Below are positions 38,139 to 46,843 of a stretch of 64,000 nucleotides of DNA, piece after piece; the first letter of the stretch is position 1, and each line of letters begins with the position of its first letter. The notes under the pieces were generated by a model, which ran no database searches, had not been told where the DNA came from, and worked only from the letters and a program-made list of their open reading frames with translations. The position numbers and the translations under genes are program-made. Origin of the DNA: Putridiphycobacter roseus (GTDB taxonomy: Bacteria > Bacteroidota > Bacteroidia > Flavobacteriales_D > Crocinitomicaceae); NCBI RefSeq assembly GCF_003234935.1, contig NZ_QKSB01000012.1, forward strand, positions 24,696-88,695. Direction: 5' to 3'.

Positions 38139-38480
38139 TTAAGAATAAACTACCAGTGAACAGTTAAGAATATAAAAAGGTAATTTGCGAATGCGAACCT
38201 TGGCTATACCATTTTCAGAGATAAGCAAGGGAGAAAAATAGGGTAATAGTTGATCAAAAATAATTGCTAAAGAATACCTGTTTTTAGTACCATCATTCCC
38301 TTTTGTTTCCTTTACAATAAAGCAATCATTTACCACTACATCTTCTTCCTCCTCTATTTCCATTTGAAAAACGGTAAGACTAGTTTTTGAAAAATCGGAA
38401 AACAAATCTCCTGCCATAACAAGAATGGATATCAGGCATAACCCAAAAACATATCCACCTACTTTGAAATTCGTTTTCAT
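38139..38480 (-). CDS. hypothetical small exported protein
   Basis: A 113-residue protein starting MKTNFKVGGYVFGLCLISIL. It has one hydrophobic N-terminal segment (signal peptide or anchor), an acidic patch (EIEEEEDVVV), and a beta-like remainder. The upstream GTG at 38492 is rejected as start because it lies inside the likely -7 box TACATTTG (38492-38499, minus strand). It sits 78 bases upstream of dabA on the same strand and could be its co-transcribed leader gene. Function unknown. Confidence 0.6.
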   Translation of the reverse strand: MKTNFKVGGYVFGLCLISILVMAGDLFSDFSKTSLTVFQMEIEEEEDVVVNDCFIVKETKGNDGTKNRYSLAIIFDQLLPYFSPLLISENGIAKVRIRKLPFYILNCSLVVYS

Positions 38481-38490
38481 AAAATATTTC

Positions 38491-38553
38491 ACAAATGTAA
38501 TATTTTATATATCTTTACGTAACATTTGCGAGTAAAATATGTAACATTTGTTA
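38491..38553. promoter_or_regulatory. shared operator-like region between the dab side and the Crp/Fnr gene
   Basis: The divergent gap holds GTAACATTTG twice (38519-38528 and 38541-38550, 22 bases apart, about two helical turns). The second copy is part of TAACATTTGTTA, whose arms TAACA/TGTTA are inverted. A third, reversed copy (ACAAATGTAA at 38491-38500) overlaps the -7 box of the leftward gene. This could be an autoregulatory Crp/Fnr site; that is inference. Confidence 0.45.
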
Positions 38554-38566
38554 AGTTTGGTTTTTT

Positions 38567-39250
38567 ATGAGTTTTAACGCACAATTTGATTTCAAAAGTA
38601 GTCACTTATTAAAGGGGCTAAATAAAACAGAATTGGATATTATCCAAAAAAGCCAAGAAACGCTTAGGTTTTCCAATGGAGACAAAATTTTTTACGAAGA
38701 AGGCATTCCAACTGGCATATATCAATTGATTTCAGGAAAGGTAAAAAAGTATAAAACGGTACTTAACCATCAACAGCAAATATTTTACATTTATTCTAAA
38801 GGAGACTTATTTGGCTACCATGCACTTCTTTCTGATGAGCGATACCAAGATTCCTGCGAGGCATTGGGCAATGTGGTCGTCAATTTTATCAGTAGAAATA
38901 ATTTTTTGGCAATATTAGAAGAAATACCTGCGCTCAAAGATGCGCTTATTATTAATATGGCACATGAGTTTGGTGTGTTGGCAAACATCATAGGGGTTCT
39001 ATCCCAAAAATCACAAAATGTAAGACTGGCCTTGTTTTTACTTTTACTTCAAAACCGATTTTCAGCAATTCACCCTGACTTTAAAGGTGTAGATTTAACC
39101 AGAGAAGATTTGGCAAATATTGTTGGTACTTCTCGGGAAAGTTTGTCTAGAAGTATTAATCATTTAAAAAAAGAAAAATTTATCTCCGTGAATAAAAGGC
39201 TTATCACCGTAATAGATATAAAAGGAATTGAAGCATATATATATAATTAA
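38567..39250 (+). CDS. Crp/Fnr family transcriptional regulator
   Basis: A 227-residue regulator with an N-terminal cyclic-nucleotide-binding-like beta-roll (GDKIFYEEGIPTGIYQLISG, YSKGDLFGYHALLSDERY), a dimerisation helix and a C-terminal winged helix-turn-helix (VDLTREDLANIVGTSRESLS). No N-terminal Cys cluster is present, so it is not a canonical FNR iron-sulfur sensor; the effector is unknown. It is divergent from the dabA operon across a repeat-rich gap and is a good candidate for its regulator. Confidence 0.88.
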   Translation: MSFNAQFDFKSSHLLKGLNKTELDIIQKSQETLRFSNGDKIFYEEGIPTGIYQLISGKVKKYKTVLNHQQQIFYIYSKGDLFGYHALLSDERYQDSCEALGNVVVNFISRNNFLAILEEIPALKDALIINMAHEFGVLANIIGVLSQKSQNVRLALFLLLLQNRFSAIHPDFKGVDLTREDLANIVGTSRESLSRSINHLKKEKFISVNKRLITVIDIKGIEAYIYN

Positions 39251-39251
39251 A

Positions 39252-39353
39252 ATGAAAGAAAAACTTAAAAAATATTATCCGTATTTTTTGGATGCTTGGC
39301 AATACCTAGTCATCATCTTAATATTTATTATCGCCGCCATATTTTTCTTGTAA
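39252..39353 (+). CDS. 33-residue single-pass membrane protein
   Basis: A small open frame starts two bases after the Crp/Fnr stop: a basic, aromatic N-terminus (MKEKLKKYYPYFLDAWQY) followed by a hydrophobic helix (LVIILIFIIAAIFFL) to the stop. The tight coupling to the regulator gene and clean topology suggest a real small membrane protein, but conservation is untested. Confidence 0.5.
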   Translation: MKEKLKKYYPYFLDAWQYLVIILIFIIAAIFFL

Positions 39354-39560
39354 GCTGTTTTATTAACATAGCATACAATCGCCTTCATTAAGCATTATAG
39401 CGGTGATTAAAAAATGGGGGACTTCGTTTTCGGAGAAAGATTTCCTACTTTGCTACCAATAAATGCTTCAAAATAGTGGACTTAAAATAAGTCGTACGTT
39501 CTTGGTAAAAAGATTCGTTTAGCTGTTCAAAAAAAGTTCCTGTATAAAAAATATATGCCA
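39354..39560. other. intergenic, nothing recognised
   Basis: About 200 bases between the small membrane protein and the obgE terminator. I see no gene, RNA or repeat. Confidence 0.4.
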
Positions 39561-39597
39561 AAAAAAAGGGGATAAAAGTAATAATACTTTATCCCCC
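39561..39597 (-). terminator. terminator after obgE
   Basis: On the minus strand, GGGGATAAAGT pairs with ACTTTTATCCCC and is followed by eight T. The stem also works in the other orientation. Confidence 0.8.
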
Positions 39598-39615
39598 AAA
39601 TTACATAGCTTAATC

Positions 39616-40596
39616 TTATTGTAAATATTTCCAAATTAAATCTTTTAGCTCCACCAAACCTTGTTGGGCTACAGAAGAGATAAATAAATTAGGAACATCT
39701 GGTAAATCCTTTGCTATTTCAGCTTTTAATTCATCATCCAACATATCAGATTTAGAAATTGCTAATAGTTTTGGTTTATCTAATAAATCAGGATTGAACT
39801 TTTCTAATTCATTGTATAATACTTCGTATTCTTTTTTGATATCATCAGAATCAGCTGCAATAATAAAAAGCAATAATGAGTTTCTTTCAATATGTCTCAA
39901 AAACCTTAAACCTAATCCTTTTCCTTCAGAGGCGCCTTCAATAATCCCTGGAATATCTGCCATAATAAATGACTTATAATCCCGGTATTCCACAATACCT
40001 AAATTTGGCGTTAGCGTAGTAAATGGATAATTCGCAATTTCAGGTTTTGCAGCTGAAAGTACAGACAACAAAGTCGATTTACCAGCATTTGGAAAACCTA
40101 CTAAACCAACATCCGCCAATACTTTTAACTCTAATATAATCCAGCCTTCTCTTTCGGGAATACCGGGTTGAGCATATCGAGGTGTTTGGTTGACAGAGGT
40201 TTTAAAATGCACATTTCCAAGTCCACCTTTTCCACCTTCCATAATTATTCTCTCTTCTCCCTCTTCTGAGATCTCGAATAAAAAATCTCCAGTTTCCGCA
40301 TCTTTTGCGATAGTACCCAAAGGAACATCCACAATTACATCTTGCCCATCTTTTCCAGAACTTTCATTCTTTCCACCTGGATCGCCATGTGTTGCTTTGA
40401 TGTGTTTACGATACTTTAAGGGTAATAAAGTCCACAATTGCTTATTTCCTCTCAAAATAATATGTCCTCCTCTACCACCATCTCCTCCAGCTGGTCCGCC
40501 TTTTGGAATATATTTTTCCCTTCTCATATACATTGATCCTGGTCCACCTCGACCCGATTTACAATGTATTTTCACATAATCAATAAAATTGGACAT
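39616..40596 (-). CDS. obgE: Obg family GTPase
   Basis: An essential GTPase linked to ribosome assembly and stress control. The glycine-rich Obg fold occupies about residues 1-158 ([29 protein letters not shown]). The G domain carries GFPNAGKST (P-loop), [16 protein letters not shown] and SKSD. At 326 residues it is a short Obg without the C-terminal OCT domain, common in this phylum. It follows the HPRT-adenylate kinase gene, with a terminator in between. Confidence 0.95.
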   Translation of the reverse strand: MSNFIDYVKIHCKSGRGGPGSMYMRREKYIPKGGPAGGDGGRGGHIILRGNKQLWTLLPLKYRKHIKATHGDPGGKNESSGKDGQDVIVDVPLGTIAKDAETGDFLFEISEEGEERIIMEGGKGGLGNVHFKTSVNQTPRYAQPGIPEREGWIILELKVLADVGLVGFPNAGKSTLLSVLSAAKPEIANYPFTTLTPNLGIVEYRDYKSFIMADIPGIIEGASEGKGLGLRFLRHIERNSLLLFIIAADSDDIKKEYEVLYNELEKFNPDLLDKPKLLAISKSDMLDDELKAEIAKDLPDVPNLFISSVAQQGLVELKDLIWKYLQ

Positions 40597-40611
40597 GCCT
40601 TGTTATTTTAA

Positions 40612-40650
40612 AATAAAACACCCTTCAATATAAGTACATTGAAGGGTGAA
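40612..40650 (-). terminator. terminator between the HPRT-Adk gene and obgE
   Basis: On the minus strand, CACCCTTCAAT (40638-40648) pairs with ATTGAAGGGTG (40619-40629) and is followed by a T-rich stretch. It would separate the two minus-strand transcripts. Confidence 0.8.
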
Positions 40651-40665
40651 AATGTATATTTTTTA

Positions 40666-41784
40666 TTAAATTACTGCGTCAATTGCAGCAAATAATCTCT
40701 CTGTAATCGCATCCACATCTCCCACACCATCAATTGCAACGTGTTTGTTGTCTTTAGCATAATGGTCGGCTACTACAGCAGTTTGAGAATTGTATACTTT
40801 GATTCTATCTCTTACAATATTTTCATCTGCATCATCCGAACGACCGCTGTCTTTTGCACGATTCAATAATCTTTTCACTAGCTCTTCTTCATCTACAGCT
40901 AATGCCAACATTAATTGAATATCTGTACCTCTTTTCTCTAAAAAAGTAGCCAAAGCTTCTGCTTGCACATTAGTTCTCGGAAAACCGTCAAAAATAAACC
41001 CTTCTGCTTCCGGATGTTTTTCTACTTCACTTTCTAACATGGCAATAGTAACCGCATCTGGTACTAATTGTCCTTTGTCAATATAACTTTTGGCTAATTG
41101 CCCTAATTCAGTTCCTCCTTTAATATTTGCTCGAAATACATCACCAGTGGATAAGTGATATAAATTATACTTTTCAACTAATTTAGTGGCTTGAGTGCCT
41201 TTTCCTGCGCCTGGAGGGCCAAATAAAACGATATTTAACATGCTTTGATTTTCTAGTGAATAAATTTCCTTATAATTTCGTCCTAACTCGTCGTAATCAA
41301 GACCAAATCCAATTACAAAGGTATTCGGAATTTCTAAACCTATATAATTAATTGGATATTTTTTTTGGTACACTTCTTTTTTGAAAAGTAAGGTCGCTAT
41401 GCTTAAAGACTTCACGCCAAAATCTATAAACTGATTATAAATCTTTTCTATGGTCTGTCCGGTATCCACTATATCCTCAATAATAATCACCTCTTTTCCT
41501 TTACAGCTTGCTGGGATTCCCATTAAAGTCTTTACTTCATTAGTTGATGTTGTACCTTCATAAGATGAAAATTGTACAAATTCAACCGTACAGTCTATAT
41601 CGATCTCTTTCAATAAATCCGCTCCAAATAAAAAAGATCCTTTTAATACAATAACAAAAACAGGACATTTACCTGCATAATCCATATTGATTTGATGCGC
41701 AACTTTTGAAACGGCCTTTGAAATCTCCGATTCATTGATGTATGGTTTGAAATTTTTATCCCACAATTTAACCTTTTCCTTCAT
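40666..41784 (-). CDS. fused hypoxanthine phosphoribosyltransferase - adenylate kinase
   Basis: One open frame encodes two purine enzymes. Residues 1-178 are a hypoxanthine-guanine phosphoribosyltransferase, with the PRPP-binding loop VIIIEDIVDTGQT. Residues from Met182 are adenylate kinase: P-loop FGPPGAGKGTQ, LSTGDVFRANI, DGFPRT, and a short-LID region NRAKDSGRSDDADEN. There is no stop or linker between them. Met182 (41241) could be an internal start, producing free kinase as well. The genes are usually separate but neighbouring in Bacteroidota, so a fusion is plausible. Confidence 0.92.
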   Translation of the reverse strand: MKEKVKLWDKNFKPYINESEISKAVSKVAHQINMDYAGKCPVFVIVLKGSFLFGADLLKEIDIDCTVEFVQFSSYEGTTSTNEVKTLMGIPASCKGKEVIIIEDIVDTGQTIEKIYNQFIDFGVKSLSIATLLFKKEVYQKKYPINYIGLEIPNTFVIGFGLDYDELGRNYKEIYSLENQSMLNIVLFGPPGAGKGTQATKLVEKYNLYHLSTGDVFRANIKGGTELGQLAKSYIDKGQLVPDAVTIAMLESEVEKHPEAEGFIFDGFPRTNVQAEALATFLEKRGTDIQLMLALAVDEEELVKRLLNRAKDSGRSDDADENIVRDRIKVYNSQTAVVADHYAKDNKHVAIDGVGDVDAITERLFAAIDAVI

Positions 41785-41940
41785 GTGCTAAAACTATTAA
41801 AAATTAAGCTTCAAAAATTGATTTTTAATAATTTGCTTTTAAAAGCGCTGAAATACCTGACCTTTTGCCAGTAGCACCTCATCAATACTGACATTAAGTC
41901 GGAGAAACCAGCACTTTACTGCTATTATTTCCGATTTATT

Positions 41941-41968
41941 TTGTAAATTCGATTTGGACTGAAATTTG
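41941..41968 (+). promoter_or_regulatory. candidate promoter of clpB
   Basis: TTG at 41941-41943 and GAAATTTG at 41961-41968 with 17 bases between; one mismatch in the -7 box. Start codon 24 bases downstream. I see no CIRCE-type heat-shock inverted repeat. Confidence 0.45.
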
Positions 41969-41992
41969 TCGCATTAAAAGAAAAAGAAACCA

Positions 41993-44617
41993 ATGAACAT
42001 AGAAAAATTTACACATAAATCCAAAGAGGTAATTCAGCATGTTCAAAACATGATGAATGATTTAGGCCAACAAACTATTGAGCCTGCACATATTTTAAAA
42101 TCAATTCTAAAAATAGACGAAGATGTTTTGTCTTTTATTGGAAATGAATTACAGGTAAACTGGTCCTTTATAGAGGAAATTGTCAACAAACAGATTGAGA
42201 GTTATCCAAAAGTTAGTGGAGGACAAATATACTTTTCAAATAATGCGAACACGGTCATACAAAATGCGACAAAAGCCATGTCGAGTTTTGGAGATGAATA
42301 CATTTCCATTGAGTTATTGTTGTATGGATTGTTAGGAATTAACGATCCCATTTCAAAAGCTTTAAAAGACCATAATATACAGCCCAAAAATTTAAAAGAA
42401 GCTATTATGAAATTAAGAAACGGTGAATCTGTTACTTCTCCAAGTGCAGAAAACGAATACCAATCATTGAGTAAATACGCCAAAAACTTGAATGAATTGG
42501 CTAAAAACGGAAAATTAGACCCTGTTATTGGCCGTGATGAAGAAATAAGAAGAGTACTACAAATTTTAACCCGTAGAACAAAGAATAACCCAATTTTAAT
42601 AGGTGAACCTGGCGTTGGTAAAACTGCTATTGCAGAAGGAATCGCGCATAGAATTGTAAGTGGTGATGTACCTGAAAACTTAAAATCTAAAATTGTTTTC
42701 TCTTTAGATATGGGGTCTTTAATTGCAGGTGCTAAATATAAAGGTGAGTTTGAAGAACGTTTAAAAGCCGTTGTAAAAGAAGTAGTAAAAGCAGAAGGAG
42801 AAATCATTCTATTTATTGATGAAATTCATACCCTAGTTGGTGCTGGAGGTGGAGATGGCGCCATGGATGCCGCAAACATATTAAAACCTGCTTTGGCAAG
42901 AGGAGAGTTAAGAGCAGTTGGCGCAACTACTTTAAATGAATACCAAAAATATTTTGAAAAAGATAAGGCTTTGATTCGTCGTTTTCAAACCGTATTAATT
43001 GATGAACCAAGTAGAGAAGATGCCATTTCTATTCTACGTGGTGTTAAAGAAAAATATGAAAATTACCACAAGGTAATGATTAAAGATGAAGCTATTATTG
43101 CTGCTGTTGAATTATCACAACGTTATATTACAGAAAGACAGTTACCCGATAAAGCGATTGATTTGATTGATGAAGCTGCTTCAAAATTGAGAATGGAAAT
43201 CAATTCTAAACCAGAGGAATTGGATGAAGTGGAAAGAAAAATCATGCAACTTGAAATTGAACGTCAAGCCATAAAGCGAGAAAATGACAAAAAAAAGCTA
43301 GCCAAATTAGGCGAAGAATTGGCTGAATTGAGTGAAAGAAAAAACCGTATTTCTGCTAAATGGCAAAATGAAAAAAACCGATTAGAAGGTATTCAAAGTG
43401 CTAAAGAAGCCTTAGAAGACTTGAAACTAGAAGCGGAAAAAGCGGAAAGAGAAGGGAATTATGAAAAAGTAGCGGAGATTAGATATGGTAAAATTCAAGA
43501 AACTGAAAAAAAATTAGCCGCGTTAAAAGCAGAATTACAGGCTTCGGATGATGGTATTACTTTAATAAAAGAAGAAGTGGATGCCAAAGAAATAGCAGAT
43601 GTAGTTTCCAAATGGACCGGTATACCTGTCAATAAAATGTTGGAAGGTGAACGTGCTAAATTGTTAAGACTAGAAGATGAACTTGAAAAAAGAGTGGTTG
43701 GTCAAGACGAAGCTATTGGTGCAATTGCAGATGCTGTAAGGAGATCGAGAGCTGGACTACAAGATGAGAAAAAACCAATTGGTTCCTTTATTTTTCTTGG
43801 TACTACAGGTGTAGGTAAAACAGAACTCGCTAAAACTTTGGCTGAATTTTTATTCAACGACGAAAATGCCATGACGCGAATAGACATGAGTGAATACCAA
43901 GAACGACACGCAGTGAGTAGATTGGTCGGTTCACCTCCTGGTTATGTAGGTTATGAAGAAGGTGGACAATTGACGGAAGCGGTGAGAAGACGTCCCTACT
44001 CTATTGTTTTGTTAGATGAAATTGAAAAAGCACATCCAGATGTCTTTAATATTTTACTACAGGTATTAGATGATGGTCGATTAACGGACAACAAAGGAAG
44101 ATTGGTAAACTTTAAAAACACCATTATTATCATGACTTCTAATTTAGGTTCCGACATCATTCAATCTAGCTTTGAAGGATACGAAGAGTCTAAAGACAAA
44201 TATGCTTTGGTAGAACAAGCGAAGAAAGATGTTTTTGATTTATTGAAAAAAACAATTCGTCCAGAATTTTTGAATAGAATTGATGAAACCATCATGTTTA
44301 AACCTTTAACAAAGGAAAACGTAAAAGAAATCTTGCACATTCAAATTGATTTATTGAACAAACGTTTGCATAAAAATGAAATTCAATTAGAAGTTTCTGA
44401 TACGGCAATTGAATGGATGACGGAGAGAGGATATGACCCACAATTTGGTGCTAGACCGATTAAAAGAATGATTCAAAAAGAGGTACTAAACGCCCTTTCT
44501 AAAAGTATTCTTGGCGGACAAGTTCAAGTAGGAACTACTGTAAATGTAGGTGTTGTAGATGATCATCTAAGTTTTGTCAACAAAGTTGAAAATCCAACTG
44601 AAGTGATAGAAAACTAA
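41993..44617 (+). CDS. clpB: ATP-dependent disaggregase ClpB
   Basis: Hexameric AAA+ chaperone that works with DnaK to dissolve protein aggregates. It has the N-terminal Clp_N repeats (about 1-145), AAA-1 with GEPGVGKTAIAEG, the long coiled-coil middle domain (about 400-520, rich in Lys/Glu/Leu), and AAA-2 with GTTGVGKTELAK and GSPPGYVGYEEGG. At 874 residues the length is normal and there is no ClpP-binding IGF loop visible. A terminator follows. Confidence 0.97.
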   Translation: MNIEKFTHKSKEVIQHVQNMMNDLGQQTIEPAHILKSILKIDEDVLSFIGNELQVNWSFIEEIVNKQIESYPKVSGGQIYFSNNANTVIQNATKAMSSFGDEYISIELLLYGLLGINDPISKALKDHNIQPKNLKEAIMKLRNGESVTSPSAENEYQSLSKYAKNLNELAKNGKLDPVIGRDEEIRRVLQILTRRTKNNPILIGEPGVGKTAIAEGIAHRIVSGDVPENLKSKIVFSLDMGSLIAGAKYKGEFEERLKAVVKEVVKAEGEIILFIDEIHTLVGAGGGDGAMDAANILKPALARGELRAVGATTLNEYQKYFEKDKALIRRFQTVLIDEPSREDAISILRGVKEKYENYHKVMIKDEAIIAAVELSQRYITERQLPDKAIDLIDEAASKLRMEINSKPEELDEVERKIMQLEIERQAIKRENDKKKLAKLGEELAELSERKNRISAKWQNEKNRLEGIQSAKEALEDLKLEAEKAEREGNYEKVAEIRYGKIQETEKKLAALKAELQASDDGITLIKEEVDAKEIADVVSKWTGIPVNKMLEGERAKLLRLEDELEKRVVGQDEAIGAIADAVRRSRAGLQDEKKPIGSFIFLGTTGVGKTELAKTLAEFLFNDENAMTRIDMSEYQERHAVSRLVGSPPGYVGYEEGGQLTEAVRRRPYSIVLLDEIEKAHPDVFNILLQVLDDGRLTDNKGRLVNFKNTIIIMTSNLGSDIIQSSFEGYEESKDKYALVEQAKKDVFDLLKKTIRPEFLNRIDETIMFKPLTKENVKEILHIQIDLLNKRLHKNEIQLEVSDTAIEWMTERGYDPQFGARPIKRMIQKEVLNALSKSILGGQVQVGTTVNVGVVDDHLSFVNKVENPTEVIEN

Positions 44618-44640
44618 AAGCTAATTTTAGCTTAACTTTA

Positions 44641-44675
44641 AAACCCAGACCATAACTGTCTGGGTTTTTATTTTT
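44641..44675 (+). terminator. terminator after clpB
   Basis: AAACCCAGAC (44641-44650) pairs with GTCTGGGTTT (44658-44667), followed by a T-run. Confidence 0.85.
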
Positions 44676-44929
44676 ATGGGAAAATATTACTTCGGCAGCG
44701 CATAAACATTATTACATTAATGAAGTACATTCGTTTGGCATGCACATTTTAGTATCAATTGTCTTACTAGTTGACCATGGCAATAGTAACCCGCTATTAA
44801 AACATAATTATTCTTTTTTTGATGCAAGCTTCAATCCGCTTCTTCTCAAGACAACTATTTCCAGTGATCAAATGATTTTTTATTTACATTCCTAATTTCT
44901 TGTAGGCTAAATGTATTTTTATAAATTTG
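44676..44929. promoter_or_regulatory. intergenic region with yebC promoter
   Basis: The 334-base gap between clpB and yebC holds the clpB terminator and, at its end, TTG at 44900-44902 with TAAATTTG at 44922-44929, a 19-base spacing. I see nothing else. Confidence 0.45.
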
Positions 44930-44951
44930 TTTTTATTAAATAAATCTAGTC

Positions 44952-45662
44952 ATGGGAAGAGCATTTGAATTTAGAAAAGGTAGAAAATTAAAACGTTGGT
45001 CAGCAATGTCCAAGGCATTTACTAGAATTGGAAAAGACATAGTAATGGCAGTGAAAGCTGGCGGTCCAGATCCCGATTCTAATTCTAGATTGAGAGCTAT
45101 CATTCAAAATGCCAAGGCGGTGAACATGCCGAAGGATAATGTAACAAGAGCCATAAAAAAAGCCAGTGATAAAGACACTTCGGATTATAAAGAAGTTTTA
45201 TTTGAAGGTTATGCTCCACATGGTATTGCCATTTTAGTGGAAACTGCAACCGACAATAACAATAGAACGGTGGCCAATGTTCGTGCCGCTTTTAATAAGT
45301 GTGATGGAAGCATGGGCACACAAGGTTCAGTAGAATTTATGTTTGACCATACTTGTAATTTTACCATTAACAAAGAAGGCCTAGACGTAGAAGAATTAGA
45401 GTTTGAATTAATTGACTTTGGTGCAGAAGAAGTTTTTGATGACGAGGAAGGTATTGTCATCTATGCCCCTTTTAATAGCTTTGGTGATTTACAAAAAGAA
45501 TTAGAAAGTAGAGAGATTGAAATTCTTTCATCTGGTTTCGAAAGAATTCCTCAAGTAATGAAAACCTTGAACGAAGAGCAAAAAGCGGATGTAGAAAAAC
45601 TCTTAGAACGCTTAGAAGAAGATGAAGATGTGAATAGTGTATTTCATAACATGGAAGAATAA
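44952..45662 (+). CDS. YebC/PmpR family protein
   Basis: A 236-residue member of the YebC/PmpR family; members act as transcriptional regulators or, in recent work, as ribosome-associated factors easing proline-rich translation. The conserved opening MGRAFEFRKGRKLKRWSAMS, then FTRIGKDIVMAVKAGGPDPD, NMPKDNVTRAIKKA and ATDNNNRTVANVRAAFNKC are all present. The SDR gene starts at the base after its stop, so they are co-transcribed. Confidence 0.95.
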   Translation: MGRAFEFRKGRKLKRWSAMSKAFTRIGKDIVMAVKAGGPDPDSNSRLRAIIQNAKAVNMPKDNVTRAIKKASDKDTSDYKEVLFEGYAPHGIAILVETATDNNNRTVANVRAAFNKCDGSMGTQGSVEFMFDHTCNFTINKEGLDVEELEFELIDFGAEEVFDDEEGIVIYAPFNSFGDLQKELESREIEILSSGFERIPQVMKTLNEEQKADVEKLLERLEEDEDVNSVFHNMEE

Positions 45663-46421
45663 ATGGCAAAACGTGTAATAATAACAGGAGCAACGAGTGG
45701 TTTCGGAAGAGAGACGGCTAAATTATTTGCGAAAAATGGTCATCACCTCATCATTACAGGTAGAAGACAAGAAAGGCTTACTGCTTTAAAAGCAGAACTA
45801 GCTAGTTTTGGTGTGGAAGTTTTAGATTTATGTTTTGACGTACAAGATAAAACTGCGGTTGAAAAAAGTTTAAATACGCTACCTGCTCCTTGGCAAAGTA
45901 TTGATATTTTAATTAATAATGCAGGATTAGCTAGCGGCATGAGTCGCATACAAGATGGTGACATTTCTGACTGGGATAAAATGATAGACACCAATGTAAA
46001 AGGTTTATTGTATGTTTCTAAAACAGTGATGCCTTATCTAAAAAAAGCCAATGCAGCACACATCATTAATATAGGATCTACAGCAGGTAAAGAAGTGTAT
46101 TTAAACGGTAACGTTTATTGTGCGAGCAAACATGCAGTAGATGCCATTTCAAAAGCCATGCGTATTGACTTACTTCCCCTTGGTATAAAAGTGACGCAAA
46201 TTTGTCCAGGAATGGCGGAAACTGAATTTTCTGAGGTCCGTTTTCATGGAGACAAAGAAAAGGCTAAGGCCGTTTATAATGGGTTTGATGTCATGACACC
46301 TGCAGATGTAGCCGAAGTGATTTACTATACCACTACCCTACCAAAACATGTTTGTATTAACGACTTGACATTAACCTCAACCGCACAAGCCAATAGTTTT
46401 TATACCGACCGTCAATTATGA
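45663..46421 (+). CDS. short-chain dehydrogenase/reductase (YdfG-like)
   Basis: A 252-residue Rossmann oxidoreductase. Cofactor motif TGATSGFGRETA, NNAGLASG, active-site Ser in IINIGSTAG and YxxxK in YCASK are intact; the segment RQERL after strand 2 suggests NADP(H). It resembles YdfG-type 3-hydroxy acid dehydrogenases, but the substrate is not known. The start codon directly follows the yebC stop. Its 3' end overlaps the convergent TerB-like gene by 10 bases. Confidence 0.92.
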   Translation: MAKRVIITGATSGFGRETAKLFAKNGHHLIITGRRQERLTALKAELASFGVEVLDLCFDVQDKTAVEKSLNTLPAPWQSIDILINNAGLASGMSRIQDGDISDWDKMIDTNVKGLLYVSKTVMPYLKKANAAHIINIGSTAGKEVYLNGNVYCASKHAVDAISKAMRIDLLPLGIKVTQICPGMAETEFSEVRFHGDKEKAKAVYNGFDVMTPADVAEVIYYTTTLPKHVCINDLTLTSTAQANSFYTDRQL

Positions 46422-46804
46422 TGTCGTTGAAAAATTTGGATTAATACATTTGGTGGAATCATATGGTTAGGATGGTTTTTCATTTCAAGCAACACATTTG
46501 AAATGGACATTGGATTCAGTCCCATTTTTAAGCCCATTTCCTTTACGTAATTTACTTCCGTCTCACTTGCATTTTCATCCACACTCATCATCAATACCAT
46601 GCGCTGAAATTGGATAATTCGTTCAAATTCATTGGCAGGTGGATTAAAGGGTATTTCTTCCTGAAACAATTCCTCAAACTTCTCCTTACTCAAGCCGAGC
46701 TGACTTGCTATTGCCCATAAAAATGCATATTCTCTTTCTATGAGTTTCCCATCAATCTCCGCCAATTCAATCAAGGTTTTCATTAAACTCTTTTTTTCTT
46801 CCAT
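46412..46804 (-). CDS. TerB-like helical protein
   Basis: A 130-residue all-helical protein with the TerB-type layout: LIELAEIDGKLIEREYAFLW near residue 10 and a second acidic EF-like segment MSVDENASETEVNYVKEMG. Tellurite-resistance B domains bind metal through such acidic residues; the cellular role here is unknown. It stands alone and overlaps the SDR gene tail to tail. Confidence 0.75.
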   Translation of the reverse strand: MEEKKSLMKTLIELAEIDGKLIEREYAFLWAIASQLGLSKEKFEELFQEEIPFNPPANEFERIIQFQRMVLMMSVDENASETEVNYVKEMGLKMGLNPMSISNVLLEMKNHPNHMIPPNVLIQIFQRHHN

Positions 46805-46831
46805 AAGGACGTAAATATAATAGCATTTAAT

Positions 46832-46839
46832 TATTTTTG
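46832..46839 (+). promoter_or_regulatory. -7 box directly upstream of menA
   Basis: TATTTTTG ends only four bases before the menA ATG. If used, transcription would start at or next to the start codon, giving a leaderless mRNA. Confidence 0.5.
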
Positions 46840-46843
46840 CAAC

